From contig OX336345.1 in the NCBI GenBank assembly GCA_946902875.1, positions 15,469,395 to 15,533,394 of the forward strand: DNA of 64,000 nt. Reading direction: 5' to 3'. A model generated the notes under the pieces. The model was given only the letters and a program-made list of their open reading frames with translations, was not told the DNA's origin and did no database searches. A program made the position numbers and the translations under genes. This DNA comes from Nematopogon swammerdamellus (Eukaryota > Arthropoda > Insecta > Lepidoptera > Adelidae). Positions 43,551-55,227 of this stretch are shown here, piece after piece. The first letter of the stretch is position 1; every line of letters starts with the position of its first letter.

Positions 43551-45322
43551 TGAGATGTGTTCGCCTGGTACAAAGTGTATTTGCACCATACGCGCACTTC
43601 TCATATAAAATTATAATATTTGTTTCCTCTTATCTAAAATATTTTCGAATTTTAAATTCACACGGTTCACACACGTGCAAATAATTCCCTTGGCGTCAGG
43701 ATTCTGTAACCTGATACTCTTGGCAATAAATGTCGTCTATAACAAAAATTATGGACCCTTTTCAGAAATGGGCTAATTTTGAGTGTTATTTCTTAAAATC
43801 TCACAATCTCAAAAAAATAACAGTATAAAAACCCTTCGAATTTCAAAATGGCTGTTTAGGACTTGATGCAAAAAATAAATAAACACGGAACATGGCGTTA
43901 GTTAGGGGTGTGGCCTACAGATATTCTACCAATTAGGGAAATGAACTGTTGCGGCCATTTTGCAAGGAAAGAAGGAGGTGTGCTCCTCAGGAGACAGTCA
44001 GGATCGTGCAGTAGGATTGATCGGTTGTCTTCGAGGAATGAAGACCGGGCGGGCGAACGAATAAGTCGGGTTTTATTTTTTTATTTAATCAACAAAATCG
44101 CAGTTTTACAGTTCGCAGAGTTGAGGCCGGTTCTCCTCTAACTGTGTTACTCGCGAAGGAGTGGACCTTTTATAGAAGTGATGGTTAAGTGTGTGGCTGT
44201 GTGCAGACATCACAGGAGCGGTTGCCTGGCAGGATCGTGTGAGCTGGGAGCGGAATGAAAGGAGTTTTGTCAGCTAAGTTGCATGTTTTAAGTAAAAATA
44301 TTCCATCGAGACTCATCACTTCCGAGGATCGCGATGGCGTGCGGTTTTCCACCGAAGCGTCAATTTATTACGGCGACCGATTTATTAATCCGCGAACGTA
44401 AAACAAATACTCGGTTGCGTACTATTGTTCTCAACGCGTTACCAAACTTAGCAGCGAGGGACAGCGTAAACTTTGCTCAAAAACGGCGCGCGAAATTAGC
44501 TCAAAGCCATCGGCGGCCTAGACGTATGATTACAGGAACCACTGCAAATCATCTGGCTGAGTGTTTCACGGACTTCAAGGAATCGCCGTGACGTGCGACA
44601 TATATCACCAACATTGCTGCGCAGCGGTAAAGGATACATCACCATCATTACCATGCAGCTGTAAAGAATTTCCACCATCGGAACGAGCTCAGGAATTTCT
44701 CACAACCAGCGTAAACACGACAGGTCGTAGTGAAAGATAGCACTGTATTCTTTGTTATCTGTAACTCACCTGGAAAGTGTATCACGCAAAGGAGAACCCA
44801 TTTACATTAAATGCACGGTTTAGGTTTAAGTATAATAAGCTAAAATAGAAGGTCTGTGGATTCGGAAGATGTTTTAAACCTACTTGGGGGGAATTAACTG
44901 CGACTTTTACGTAAAGGGGAGTGCTTTGCACCCTGTTCTCACTTGGTAGCATTGTCATTTCCTGGAGGTCGTTCTAGGTTGATTTTCCACGAGGAAAGTT
45001 GAAAAACTGAATTCCTTTGAGTCGATCGCCTACCGTTAGATTAAGCATACTAGATTAGCTCTAAGTAATAGATTAACATAGGTTTAATGATATGCGCATG
45101 GTAGTTTTAGGCACCAAACATTCAAGCTGAACGTCCCCGTCGTGCTTGGTGGGCAATGTGGAGTTTGAACGACTAGATTTGATTATAAATCAAATCTGAC
45201 GCAAAGAAAATAAACAATCTGAAAGCATATAAAGAATAAATTAGTCAAATTTCATAGCGAATCGGCGAGGTAACAAACTAATAATTTTGCATGTTAGAAA
45301 TAGAAAAGAGCATAATGTCTCA
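43551..45322 (+). repeat. 5' LTR (1,772 bp)
   Basis: TATAAAAA at 43824-43831 and AATAAA at 43874-43879 suggest a U3 of about 300 bp, a short R and a very long U5 (about 1.4 kb). An 85-codon frame (44334-44591, starting MACGFPPKRQF) and a 77-codon frame (43908-44141) are present in both LTRs but match nothing I know. Confidence 0.9.
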
Positions 45323-48076
45323 AATGGTGCCGTGAGCCGAGATGAGTAAAAAATAGGCGTGTCTTACAAATTAATTAATAAAGCACACCTAGACTCATTT
45401 AAAGAACCGAGGTTACTACATATCACATAACGTATGGGTCAAACTTAAATCGAATTGGTTTTATAAATTCAAATGCTTCAGATTGTTCAAAATATTGTGT
45501 CAGATTTGATAAGAGTCCAAAACAGCTGTACTTCGTTTACCAATACTAGGGACGAGTGCAGAAGCTTTGTTCTCCAAACAATAGAGTCGTCGCATGCCGG
45601 CAGATACCTTTTTTTCTCTGTGAGTCGAGGCCGGCGGTGCAAGCTAATATCGGTTGCGCACGGTCGTAAAATTATTGTTAATCTCAACTTTCTGTTTCAG
45701 CTGTTTTGTCAATTACACTTTTATTATCGCTCTTTAAAATGTCGTAAAACAGTATAACACGCGTAAGAAGGGATTCGGTCTAAAATTGTCTAAAACAGAA
45801 AAGAAAAATAACAATACGTCTCGGCCTCTCCGAACAGAATAGGTAATATTTTTGATAACGAGTCAACTGTGGATTTGTTTACAAACAAACGTGTTAGGTG
45901 AGGGCATGAGCTTTTGTTCGCATAAACAAAAGAACCCGCATGTTGTCCGGCCGATAATTTTTTGTGCCATCACTGGGTCAAGCCGACGCGAAGGATCAGC
46001 TGATCGCTATTGTCTAAATACCTTCACTTTCTGTTTCAGTATCGCTACGTATTAAAGTTCACTATCGCCATATCTCTCTTTAAAAGGTTCGTAAAATAAA
46101 CTAATACGCGCAAGACTAAATTCGGCCTAAAATCGCCTTAAACCAAAGATAAATTTCTACGTCTCAAAACGTAATCTTATGCTTTCAAAACTTACAGCGT
46201 AGGCATAATTAAATCATGACACAATTAATCTTTATCATCTACAAAAAAAAAACCAAATATTCAACTAGCATAGCAATGGCATCTCTGCAGTTCAAACGTT
46301 ATCTCTAAACAAAATAATAATTTGCTGATAATAATATTGAAATTAAACATCGACAAAATAAATGCGGGCTGGATGAATTCCGTTAGAAGTATCTTGGTTG
46401 CGCCATAGAAACAATGTTAAGGGTAGCTTTAGTTGCATCGCGTCATTATAAGCTAGAGTTATAGTAACAGATGGACTAGGGGTTGGATTTTTTTTGCCAT
46501 ATATGTCGTCGTTGTTCCAAGGTTAAAGGAGGTCTTTATTCTTATCTAGGTAGATACACTACTCGGTTGGTCCGTTAAATTCACTTTATTATCAGCTGAT
46601 CGGTGTTCTAGTAAGTTTCATTTGTTTCTGCCGTTATGTGACTATCACAATAGATTAGCGCTGTTTTATAGTTTAAATTCTGTGTGTTGTATTGTTATAA
46701 TATCTATGTTTATTGGTTATTGACCATTCATATGGCAGTAAGTCTGCATCGAACCTGTCGCAAATTGTTCTATACTATTTGTATTGTATTGTATTTATTC
46801 GTGATCAATCTAAAGGGAAAATGGACCTGCACATTGAAATTGTTTCATTGTCAAAGGCCCACTTCTCTACGAGTTTAGGCGACGTACAAGCTGGTGTCTT
46901 ACTTTAATGTAATTAGATAATTCGCGCAATTATTAATTCTTCATATTCAAAAAGCTTTTGTTTACATTGTTTGTCTATAGTGTACAGGCAAACATGAACA
47001 CAAAATCCAATAGTGATGGGTTCGAGTCCCTGTTTCAAATTATCTGGTGGTGCGGAACCTAGCATTCGTAATATTGGATAATTAGGGCACGGTTAGGCGG
47101 ATGATGTAATTTCGCTATCGTTTTGTTGTGTGTAGGTACAGGAGACAGACACTGGAGTCTGGAATGAAAGAGGCTGACAGAGGAATATATTCCAAGGTCT
47201 CTAGTACACTCAAGATTAAAAATATTCGACTTCGTCGCAACGTAAGATAGCACGGAATCCTAATTCCAATTAGAATTCGATTACAGTAGTTGGAATAGTC
47301 ATGTCGGCAACGTTTTTTTTTTGGTATAATTGAGTTTAGTTTATGCGATATGCTGTGGGTGTCTGAATCCATAGTACTGTCTTTTACTCTGGCGGTGCCA
47401 TGACAGAGACTTGTCTCTGTATTTTGACTATACTGGGCTAATGGAAAACTCAATGTACCATGCAACCATCTCTTTCTGGTTGGCAAAGCAATGTTATACT
47501 TGGCCGCGAATACAAGTTGAGTAAGTAAAGGTTTGGGGAAGCATCTGTCTACAGTTTAATCAGTACATTATGCTGAGTGGCTTAGGGGAAACTGAAAGAA
47601 AACTTTTACGTTCTAGAATTGCGTGGATTATACACGGTAGTACCTAACTCCTTGTATGTAGATACTGTAAATAAATAAATAAATTCATTATACTTAGAAA
47701 TGATTGTAGTGATCCTTATTATGTACATTTTTCTCTTTCTTTCCAATTTACGCATGGTGTTATTCAATATTTGTTTTCGTCAAATACGTACACCACATTT
47801 TTTCGAATTTATTTAATTTCTAGGGGACGAGCGGTGCGAACACATGGGGGGGTTATTCAGTCAGCAGATATTTTCTTGCTCTGAGAAGCTTTCGAAGCAA
47901 TCGCGGGGCGCCAAAATCGAGGATTTGCGATCGTCGATAGCGAGTGATGGTTTCCTTCGTCTTTCTGCAGATAGGGGTGTTACAGTAGTACAGTCATTGT
48001 GCTTATTGTGTTGTTAAGATTTTCTCCCTCGAAATACATTCGAATGTATTTCGCCATCTAAAATCTGGCGGTGCTC
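45323..48076 (+). other. Interior of the LTR element, no coding domain found
   Basis: Two bases after the 5' LTR, TGGTGCCGTGAGCCGAG is placed like a primer-binding site (it would pair with a tRNA ending in ...CACCA). No polypurine tract adjoins the 3' LTR; instead a perfect 24-bp palindrome (CGAAATACATTC and its complement) lies at 48030-48053. A GGGGGGG run is at 47846. Open frames are short on both strands. Confidence 0.7.
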
Positions 48077-49848
48077 TGAGATGTGTTCGCCTGGTACAAA
48101 GTGTATTTGCACCATACGCGCACTTCTCATATAAAATTATAATATTTGTTTCCTCTTATCTAAAATATTTTCGAATTTTAAATTCACACGGTTCACACAC
48201 GTGCAAATAATTCCCTTGGCGTCAGGATTCTGTAACCTGATACTCTTGGCAATAAATGTCGTCTATAACAAAAATTATGGACCCTTTTCAGAAATGGGCT
48301 AATTTTGAGTGTTATTTCTTAAAATCTCACAATCTCAAAAAAATAACAGTATAAAAACCCTTCGAATTTCAAAATGGCTGTTTAGGACTTGATGCAAAAA
48401 ATAAATAAACACGGAACATGGCGTTAGTTAGGGGTGTGGCCTACAGATATTCTACCAATTAGGGAAATGAACTGTTGCGGCCATTTTGCAAGGAAAGAAG
48501 GAGGTGTGCTCCTCAGGAGACAGTCAGGATCGTGCAGTAGGATTGATCGGTTGTCTTCGAGGAATGAAGACCGGGCGGGCGAACGAATAAGTCGGGTTTT
48601 ATTTTTTTATTTAATCAACAAAATCGCAGTTTTACAGTTCGCAGAGTTGAGGCCGGTTCTCCTCTAACTGTGTTACTCGCGAAGGAGTGGACCTTTTATA
48701 GAAGTGATGGTTAAGTGTGTGGCTGTGTGCAGACATCACAGGAGCGGTTGCCTGGCAGGATCGTGTGAGCTGGGAGCGGAATGAAAGGAGTTTTGTCAGC
48801 TAAGTTGCATGTTTTAAGTAAAAATATTCCATCGAGACTCATCACTTCCGAGGATCGCGATGGCGTGCGGTTTTCCACCGAAGCGTCAATTTATTACGGC
48901 GGCCGATTTATTAATCCGCGAACGTAAAACAAATACTCGGTTGCGTACTATTGTTCTCAACGCGTTACCAAACTTAGCAGCGAGGGACAGCGTAAACTTT
49001 GCTCAAAAACGGCGCGCGAAATTAGCTCAAAGCCATCGGCGGCCTAGACGTATGATTACAGGAACCACTGCAAATCATCTGGCTGAGTGTTTCACGGACT
49101 TCAAGGAATCGCCGTGACGTGCGACATATATCACCAACATTGCTGCGCAGCGGTAAAGGATACATCACCATCATTACCATGCAGCTGTAAAGAATTTCCA
49201 CCATCGGAACGAGCTCAGGAATTTCTCACAACCAGCGTAAACACGACAGGTCGTAGTGAAAGATAGCACTGTATTCTTTGTTATCTGTAACTCACCTGGA
49301 AAGTGTATCACGCAAAGGAGAACCCATTTACATTAAATGCACGGTTTAGGTTTAAGTATAATAAGCTAAAATAGAAGGTCTGTGGATTCGGAAGATGTTT
49401 TAAACCTACTTGGGGGGAATTAACTGCGACTTTTACGTAAAGGGGAGTGCTTTGCACCCTGTTCTCACTTGGTAGCATTGTCATTTCCTGGAGGTCGTTC
49501 TAGGTTGATTTTCCACGAGGAAAGTTGAAAAACTGAATTCCTTTGAGTCGATCGCCTACCGTTAGATTAAGCATACTAGATTAGCTCTAAGTAATAGATT
49601 AACATAGGTTTAATGATATGCGCATGGTAGTTTTAGGCACCAAACATTCAAGCTGAACGTCCCCGTCGTGCTTGGTGGGCAATGTGGAGTTTGAACGACT
49701 AGATTTGATTATAAATCAAATCTGACGCAAAGAAAATAAACAATCTGAAAGCATATAAAGAATAAATTAGTCAAATTTCATAGCGAATCGGCGAGGTAAC
49801 AAACTAATAATTTTGCATGTTAGAAATAGAAAAGAGCATAATGTCTCA
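48077..49848 (+). repeat. 3' LTR (1,772 bp)
   Basis: Identical to the 5' LTR except one base noticed at 48901/44375 (GGCGGCCG versus GGCGACCG), which changes Thr to Ala in the 85-codon frame. Confidence 0.9.
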
Positions 49849-49965
49849 GTGGGTAGTGTATACTTACACTACCCACCCATACTTTACATACATACAATTT
49901 ATAATTATATTTTTATTTTCTCATTCACTTGAATGAGAAAATGGAAACATAATTATAAATTATGA
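49849..49965. repeat. Palindromic target and adjoining foldback
   Basis: GTGGGTAGTGTATACTTACA then CTACCCACCCATACTT: together with the left flank AAGTATGGGTGG (43539-43550) this rebuilds a 44-bp palindrome interrupted by the LTR element. Next to it 49888-49961 is another inverted repeat (AATTTATAATTAT ... ATAATTATAAATT, with TTTTCTCATTCA inside). Confidence 0.75.
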
Positions 49966-50035
49966 TATGCCTAAGTATATAAACAAATACATAAAATACA
50001 ACAGCTCAGTTCTGCGATAATACTGCGATTTATAC

Positions 50036-50305
50036 TTACCGACAATCGGGGTAAGCAGAGTAGTCGGTGTTGTGTTGCAAGTACTCATCTAAAATACAGC
50101 ACAACACCGACCGCCACATTTAGCAAAGTACTCGTATTAGGAAAAGACAACTATCAAGCAGCAAGTTAAGGCACGAAGATCCACCTGCTACATGACTCGG
50201 TGGAAGGTCCGTCCAAGGTGAGAGGAGGCCAGCCTCTTGCCCTTATGCACGACATCTTGTCCTCATCCCTTAGTCGCCTTTTGCACGGCGCTAGATGCAG
50301 GGGGG
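50036..50305. repeat. Repeat B, full copy
   Basis: CCGACAATCGGGGTAAGCAG, GTCGGTGTTGTGTTGCAAGT, AGCACAACACCGACCGCCAC, GGTGAGAGGAGGCCAGCC and CCCTTAGTCGCCTTTTGCAC. Confidence 0.8.
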
Positions 50306-50310
50306 CATAT

Positions 50311-50589
50311 CTCTATCTCTTCTCTATCTTCTCTACTTCTTATAAAACTTAACGTCTGTCTGTTTGTATGTATGTTTGAAGTAAACTTCGGAACCACTGA
50401 ATAAATTTTGATGCGGTTTGCATCAATGGAAAGAGTAGTTCTTGAGGCTCACTATGAGTAATAGCCTTAGGGCTGAGCAGTATCAAAGAAAGTATATTAT
50501 GAAGCGATCGTTTATTATAATATTTGCGTTTAAATCGGATTTGGTATTAAACCGAGTCTACCGCGAGCGAAGCCGCGGGCAAAAGCTAG
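50311..50589 (+). mobile_element. Non-autonomous Helitron-like element, copy 3
   Basis: Starts at a CTCTATCTCTTCTCTATC tract, contains TTTTGATGCGGTTTGCATC, and ends with hairpin CCGCGAGCGAAGCCGCGG (50561-50578), seven bases, then CTAG (50586-50589) and T. It is very similar to 21870-22188. Confidence 0.82.
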
Positions 50590-51064
50590 TTTTTTTATAG
50601 AGAAGCCAAAAAGTTGTTTATTTCATCAAGTTACGAAAAATAACACTGACACTAAAATGTAAAATTTCTCCACCAGCCGACTACCTATCTCACAGTTTAT
50701 TTAATATCCTACGATCCTATTACGCACGTAAAGTGTTCTCGTCGTGGCTCAAATTCTCGGAACGGAATATTTTAACGTCGATACGAAAAGTGCTGAAACG
50801 GCTTCGCTCGCGAGCCGCGAAGCAATCCCAGTCGCAATATATTTAGCAAATATGATGGGTTATTCATGTGGTGCGACCGGACTTAGCGTACTCGGCGATG
50901 TGGCGTGGGAGCGTCCGAATTAGACTAAAATCCTCTTTCGAATATATGTAACGTGATTCCGCAATGACTATCGAAATTATGAGGGGTGATTCCGGCGCTC
51001 AAATTCACAACTTTGTCTGTTTCACTTCTTTCAACTTTCACTTTTTTCGAAATAGAAAAAAAAA
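50590..51064. other. No gene recognised
   Basis: No supported features. Confidence 0.4.
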
Positions 51065-51215
51065 TCGTCATCGAGGCATAATAGAATAGAATAGAATAGA
51101 AATGCTTTATTGCACACAAAAACACAGAGATACACAAAACAGAAGATAACATACAGAAGAAGAATAGAAGCTAACAATAATTCACACAGAAACAAGAGAA
51201 CAGTATCTCGAGCCA
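51065..51215 (-). repeat. LINE 3' end with ATTCT microsatellite tail
   Basis: AATAGAATAGAATAGAATAG followed by AAATGCTTTATTGCACAC: on the minus strand GCAATAAAGC then (ATTCT)n, a common 3' end of lepidopteran CR1-like LINEs. Confidence 0.7.
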
Positions 51216-52314
51216 TTCCTGCTTGTATGAATAGGGATTATGATATTTTTTTAAATTTTAAAACATTGTAAAGGTCCAAAGTGGTAAATTTCCTCCACAA
51301 TCACCGCTTAAAATTTTCGTTAACTTTGATGAATCATCCTGTTAAATACATAAATATACTTCTTTGAATTCATTTTAGATAACCAATTTTTTTTATTGTA
51401 ATTATAAACCTCTAATTGAGTCACCCCTAATAGGTTCATGTGATGTTTGCCTACACGTACAAGTACACAATGTTTCTGGCGGAATTGAGTGCCATGTTTC
51501 TTTGTTCCTTTGGTCGTGCCGGCTAAAACGAATTTGTTATAAAACACGATCTATTTTCCGTAACCATTTTGACTGGAAATTCAGCTCGTCCATCCAACTT
51601 AAACATTTTTGTAGCAGTAAGAAATAATTGGTATACCCAAAAAGCGAGTCTTCCTGAAGAGCTTCGTCTCTACCCACTTTCTGTGAAGGTTTCTATGCAA
51701 ATTACTTTTTAGCCGCTTTTCGGATATGAAGCGCTCGAAAATGGTAATGTTGTTTATTTTGCTTGACCTGCAAATGAATTTAATTGTTTTACGCTGAGCT
51801 TGGATGAGGCTTTGGACAGGGCGTGCCCGGGCGAGGCATGCGCCTGGTCAATCCCCCTGCCCCCTTCACCCTCATCGCGTGTTTCTGTAATGTTATTTAT
51901 TACATACTTTGATATTAATATCCCTTATCAAACTTCGCACATTCTTTAATAAAATTACTAACAACGGGTAAACCTAGTCGCGACGAAGCCAAGACGAAGG
52001 CTGGAAGGGACATCGACTCGATGAAAATGTGAAAATTCCTTAGAAATGTGTACAAATTTAAAATTTCAAATATGGTGAACACTTTTGAACTCAAGTACGG
52101 TATCTATTTCCTCGCTTTCGCTAAAAACAGTACTTTTACAAACATTGTGGTAACTAATCTAAGCTTTGAAAGACCTTTTCATCGATGTACTGCTCAACCT
52201 GTTAAAAATATATTTTTATATTTTCAACTTCGTTTTTGCGGACCCTATTAATTAAAGTTGAATACCCCTGACATCGTTTACACATACAATTTCGTTACCT
52301 TTCGGGGGTCTATA
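51216..52314. other. No gene recognised
   Basis: AT-rich. A 67-codon plus frame at 52048-52251 has no motif; CTTTTCATCGATGTACTGC near 52180 suggests dispersed repeat. Confidence 0.4.
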
Positions 52315-52420
52315 AACATTTCATATTTCAAGATGATAGCTAGAACCGTTTAAGAGTTACAGGCTTGGACGGACGGACGGACGGAGAGACCCGACCGATT
52401 TGGAACATCTAAGTACTATA
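52315..52420. repeat. Repeat fragment with GGAC tract
   Basis: GACGGACGGACGGACGGAGA tract preceded by AGAACCGTTTAAGAGTTACA, typical of the 3' part of dispersed lepidopteran elements. Confidence 0.5.
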
Positions 52421-52574
52421 GGGCAGCCAATGCGTACTGAGTAAGAGTACTACTATTCTTCCCGCTCATGCATTGGTTGTCCTTCTCTAAAAGCTGATCT
52501 TACTCGATTGATGCAAACAGAGTGTGTTTTTAAGGTTGCGTACCTACATACATACATATACATATCACACACGC

Positions 52575-52885
52575 TGAATCCCGACAATCGGGGTAAGCAG
52601 AGTAATCGGTGTTGTGCTGCAAGAACTCTGGTCAATTACAGCACAACACCGACTACCACGTTTCGCAAAGTATTCGAACAAGATTAAATCGATCAAGCAG
52701 CAAGTAAGGCACGAAGACCCACCTGCTGCATGAGTCGGTGGAAGTACCGTGCCAAGGTGAGAGGTGGCGAGCCTGTCGCCCTTCAGCACGGCATCTTGTC
52801 CTTATCCCTTAGTCGCCTTTTACGACATGCATGGGGAGAGATGCAGTGGGGATATTCTTTTTAAGTACCGGCCCCACACGGTACC
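52575..52885. repeat. Repeat B, full copy
   Basis: CCGACAATCGGGGTAAGCAG to CCCTTAGTCGCCTTTTACGA and GGCCCCACACGGTACC. The most complete copy of the family. Confidence 0.82.
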
Positions 52886-53707
52886 TCAAAAGAGGAAAAA
52901 ACGGAACCCTTGTAGGATCACTTCGTTGTCCGTCTGTCTGTCTGTCTGTCAATACCATTTTTCTCAGGAACAGGTAGGTGGGTAGAGGTGTCAAGTTGAA
53001 ATTAATATCGAATACTAAGGACTACGGTTCCTCGGAGGTGTATCGGAAATTTAAGCTTTCAAGTAAACGCAATCACAAGATGCGACCATTTATGTCACAT
53101 ATTTTGCTACTGGCCAATCAAATAAAACCTATGAAGTACTTCCCGTTAACCTAGAATAATGAACCTTCTAAAAATTTTATACTTGTAGTTATGACATTAA
53201 ACAATTTTTTTGTTGGTTTTGAATATCAATACCCCTTTTTCTCAGAAAGGGATCAAGATATCAAATTGAAATTAATATGAAATACTAAGGCGATCTGCGA
53301 TCCCTTCGCGATCTGTGATCCCTTGGCGGTGTAGAAAATGCAAGCTACTAAATTAACGCAATCAAAAGAAACGACCATTTATGTCAGATTTGATACTCGC
53401 AAACTCACTCAAATCAAATCAAAACCTATAGGGTGTTTCCTGTTAATCTAGAATCATGAAATGGTCTCATAGCACAAGTAAAGGAAAAATCTGAAAATTG
53501 TAAATTTGTCGTTGTGTTGTATAAAAAATATATTGTTGTATATTTCAACTATACGAATGCCTGACAGTCAAACCATTGATGTAGTTTTTATTTAGGCCTT
53601 TCGTGATTTTCCAAAACACAATTATTTTTGTACATATTATATAATACAAATATATTGTGTGATGGTACGGAACCCTCGGTGCGCGAGTCCAACTCGCACT
53701 TGGCGCC
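52880..53707 (-). repeat. Repeat C, long minus copy with internal duplication
   Basis: Right edge (5' head) GGAACCCTCGGTGCGCGAG and CAACTCGCACTTGGCGCC; left edge GGTACCTCAAAAGAGG with a TCTGTCTGTCTGTCTGTC tract. Segments 52975-53160 and 53245-53460 are related (AAATTGAAATTAATATGAAA, ACGACCATTTATGTCA), i.e. an internal tandem duplication. Confidence 0.72.
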
Positions 53708-53879
53708 TTTTTTTAAATTTATTTTTCGAGTAAATACCGTGCGAGCGCCAATAAAGTTTAGAAAAACTGTATAATAATTTTATTTAAGAACGAAGCAAGC
53801 TTGACGCTTGTATGTAATGCCGTGTTTACGATAGATTAAAAAAAATAAAAAAAATTCTTGTATGGGTACCATACAAGAA

Positions 53880-54040
53880 ACACAAATTATTATTTTTTTA
53901 TTTCTTAGTATATCTGCCATAATAACACATATTCTGTGAAAATTTCAACCGGCTACCTATTACGGTTCAACATATAAAGCCCTCGAAGCGAATTTAGGTA
54001 GAAAAGATACACACACAGACAGACAGACGTAGGCGTCAAA
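53880..54040 (+). repeat. Repeat C, 3' fragment
   Basis: GCCATAATAACACATATTCT, AAAATTTCAACCGGCTACCT and CAGACAGACAGACGTAGGC match 6978-7095. Confidence 0.7.
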
Positions 54041-54935
54041 CTTATTATACCCCTCCGTTTGCTATAATAATGACTAGTTACAATATACATATTTAAAAAC
54101 AGTAAACCCAATTAAAGTTCAGGTTTTACAAATTTGAGTTCTATCTGTCCTAAGCTGCAAATAAAGTAAGAGAGTACATGGTAGCGTGTGTTACCATGTA
54201 CTCTCGTACTACATGTACGTACATGTACTATTATAGGGGGAGTAAATATTAAATGTAACTAAATGTGAGTTGAAGAGAAGATCTTCACAACAGTCGCGCA
54301 TTTTGGCAGAATAGTATTAAAATATGTTTATGTAAGTATATGTATAAGTAATGTTGTTTTTTATTTTCTTTGAGTAAAATAAAAAAAAAGAAAGAAAAGA
54401 AAGAGAGAAAAACGTTTATTCAGCTAAAACTATAAAATATCAAAAGAAGATTATAAAAATGTAAAAAACATTTTTTAGCTGAAAAGGAGCAGAGAAACAG
54501 CACGATGAAAAACCTAATAAGTAGGTAGTTGCGGCTCGTTTTAAGCCTAAAAATTTATGAATACATTTGGAAGCAATCTTGGTCGAATGCAAATAATGGA
54601 AATTTTATTAACAAATTGCTAACAAAAAATACAAAACATATTAACAGCAAATACTCAACAAACACATATTTTATAAACTGTCACTGAATAAAACACATAA
54701 ATAGGCGGGGGTCACGTGAAATGGACCCCATATGCGTTATCAAAACGAATGGTCCTGCAGTAGAACATCTATAATCTCTGCGTGGCTTTATTGGACGCGT
54801 TCCAAATGTGTTAATGGTTGCCGTGCCCACTATTCCATGTTGTACATTCATATCTATGTATAAACAAACATATTGTTATATTAAAAAATGCAGTGTTTGC
54901 GGTGTATGTCTGTCTATGTATGAATGTATCTTTGC
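54041..54935. other. No gene recognised; small hairpin at 54167-54202
   Basis: AGAGTACATGGTA ... TACCATGTACTCT forms a 13-bp stem. Purine-rich AAAGAAAGAAAAGAAAGAGA at 54393-54412. No coding feature. Confidence 0.45.
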
Positions 54936-54939
54936 TTCA

Positions 54940-55003
54940 TCATCATCATCAGCCTGTATCGGTCCACTGCTGGACATAGGCCTCTCCCAAGGCACGCCAC
55001 CGT
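54940..55003 (-). pseudogene. RTE-like LINE, 3' terminal fragment
   Basis: On the minus strand it reads WRALGEAYVQQWTDTG then TGATGATGATGATG. Only the last roughly 20 codons and tail remain. Confidence 0.75.
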
Positions 55004-55227
55004 ATCTTTGCTTATAACTTGAGAACAGCTGAACCGATTGACATGCTGTTTTCGTCTGTGTAGTCTGACATGCATTCATAAGCTATAAGCTACATAACAT
55101 GAACTGAGCTTTAGGATCGGAAGTGATCGAATCAGTGAAAAATCGTACTCAAATTTACTGTTAGCCCAAACACAACTACGGCATTATGCAATATTTTGCA
55201 GTCAAGCTTCACACAACGCATATCATG

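Larger units (their letters stand above)
43551..49848 (+). mobile_element. LARD-like LTR retrotransposon, complete, non-coding interior
   Basis: Two direct repeats of 1,772 bp (43551-45322 and 48077-49848, constant offset 4526) begin TGAGATG and end GTCTCA, i.e. TG...CA with 5-bp inverted ends TGAGA/TCTCA. The four bases GTGG flank the element on both sides (43547-43550 and 49849-49852), a target-site duplication. The 2,754-bp interior has no gag or pol motif and no frame above 123 codons, so the element must depend on proteins from elsewhere. By eye the LTRs differ at one base, so the insertion is young. Orientation plus is inferred from LTR signals and the primer-site position. Confidence 0.9.

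Noticed and set aside
47021..47033. GGGTTCGAGTCCC, a perfect tRNA B-box word
   Set aside because: No A box, acceptor stem or cloverleaf fits around it; chance match inside the LTR element interior.
45473..47486. Frames of 94 and 123 codons inside the LTR element tested for gag, protease, RT, integrase or envelope
   Set aside because: No zinc knuckle, DTG/DSG, YxDD or DDE-type motif in any frame, and the longer frame is on the opposite strand.
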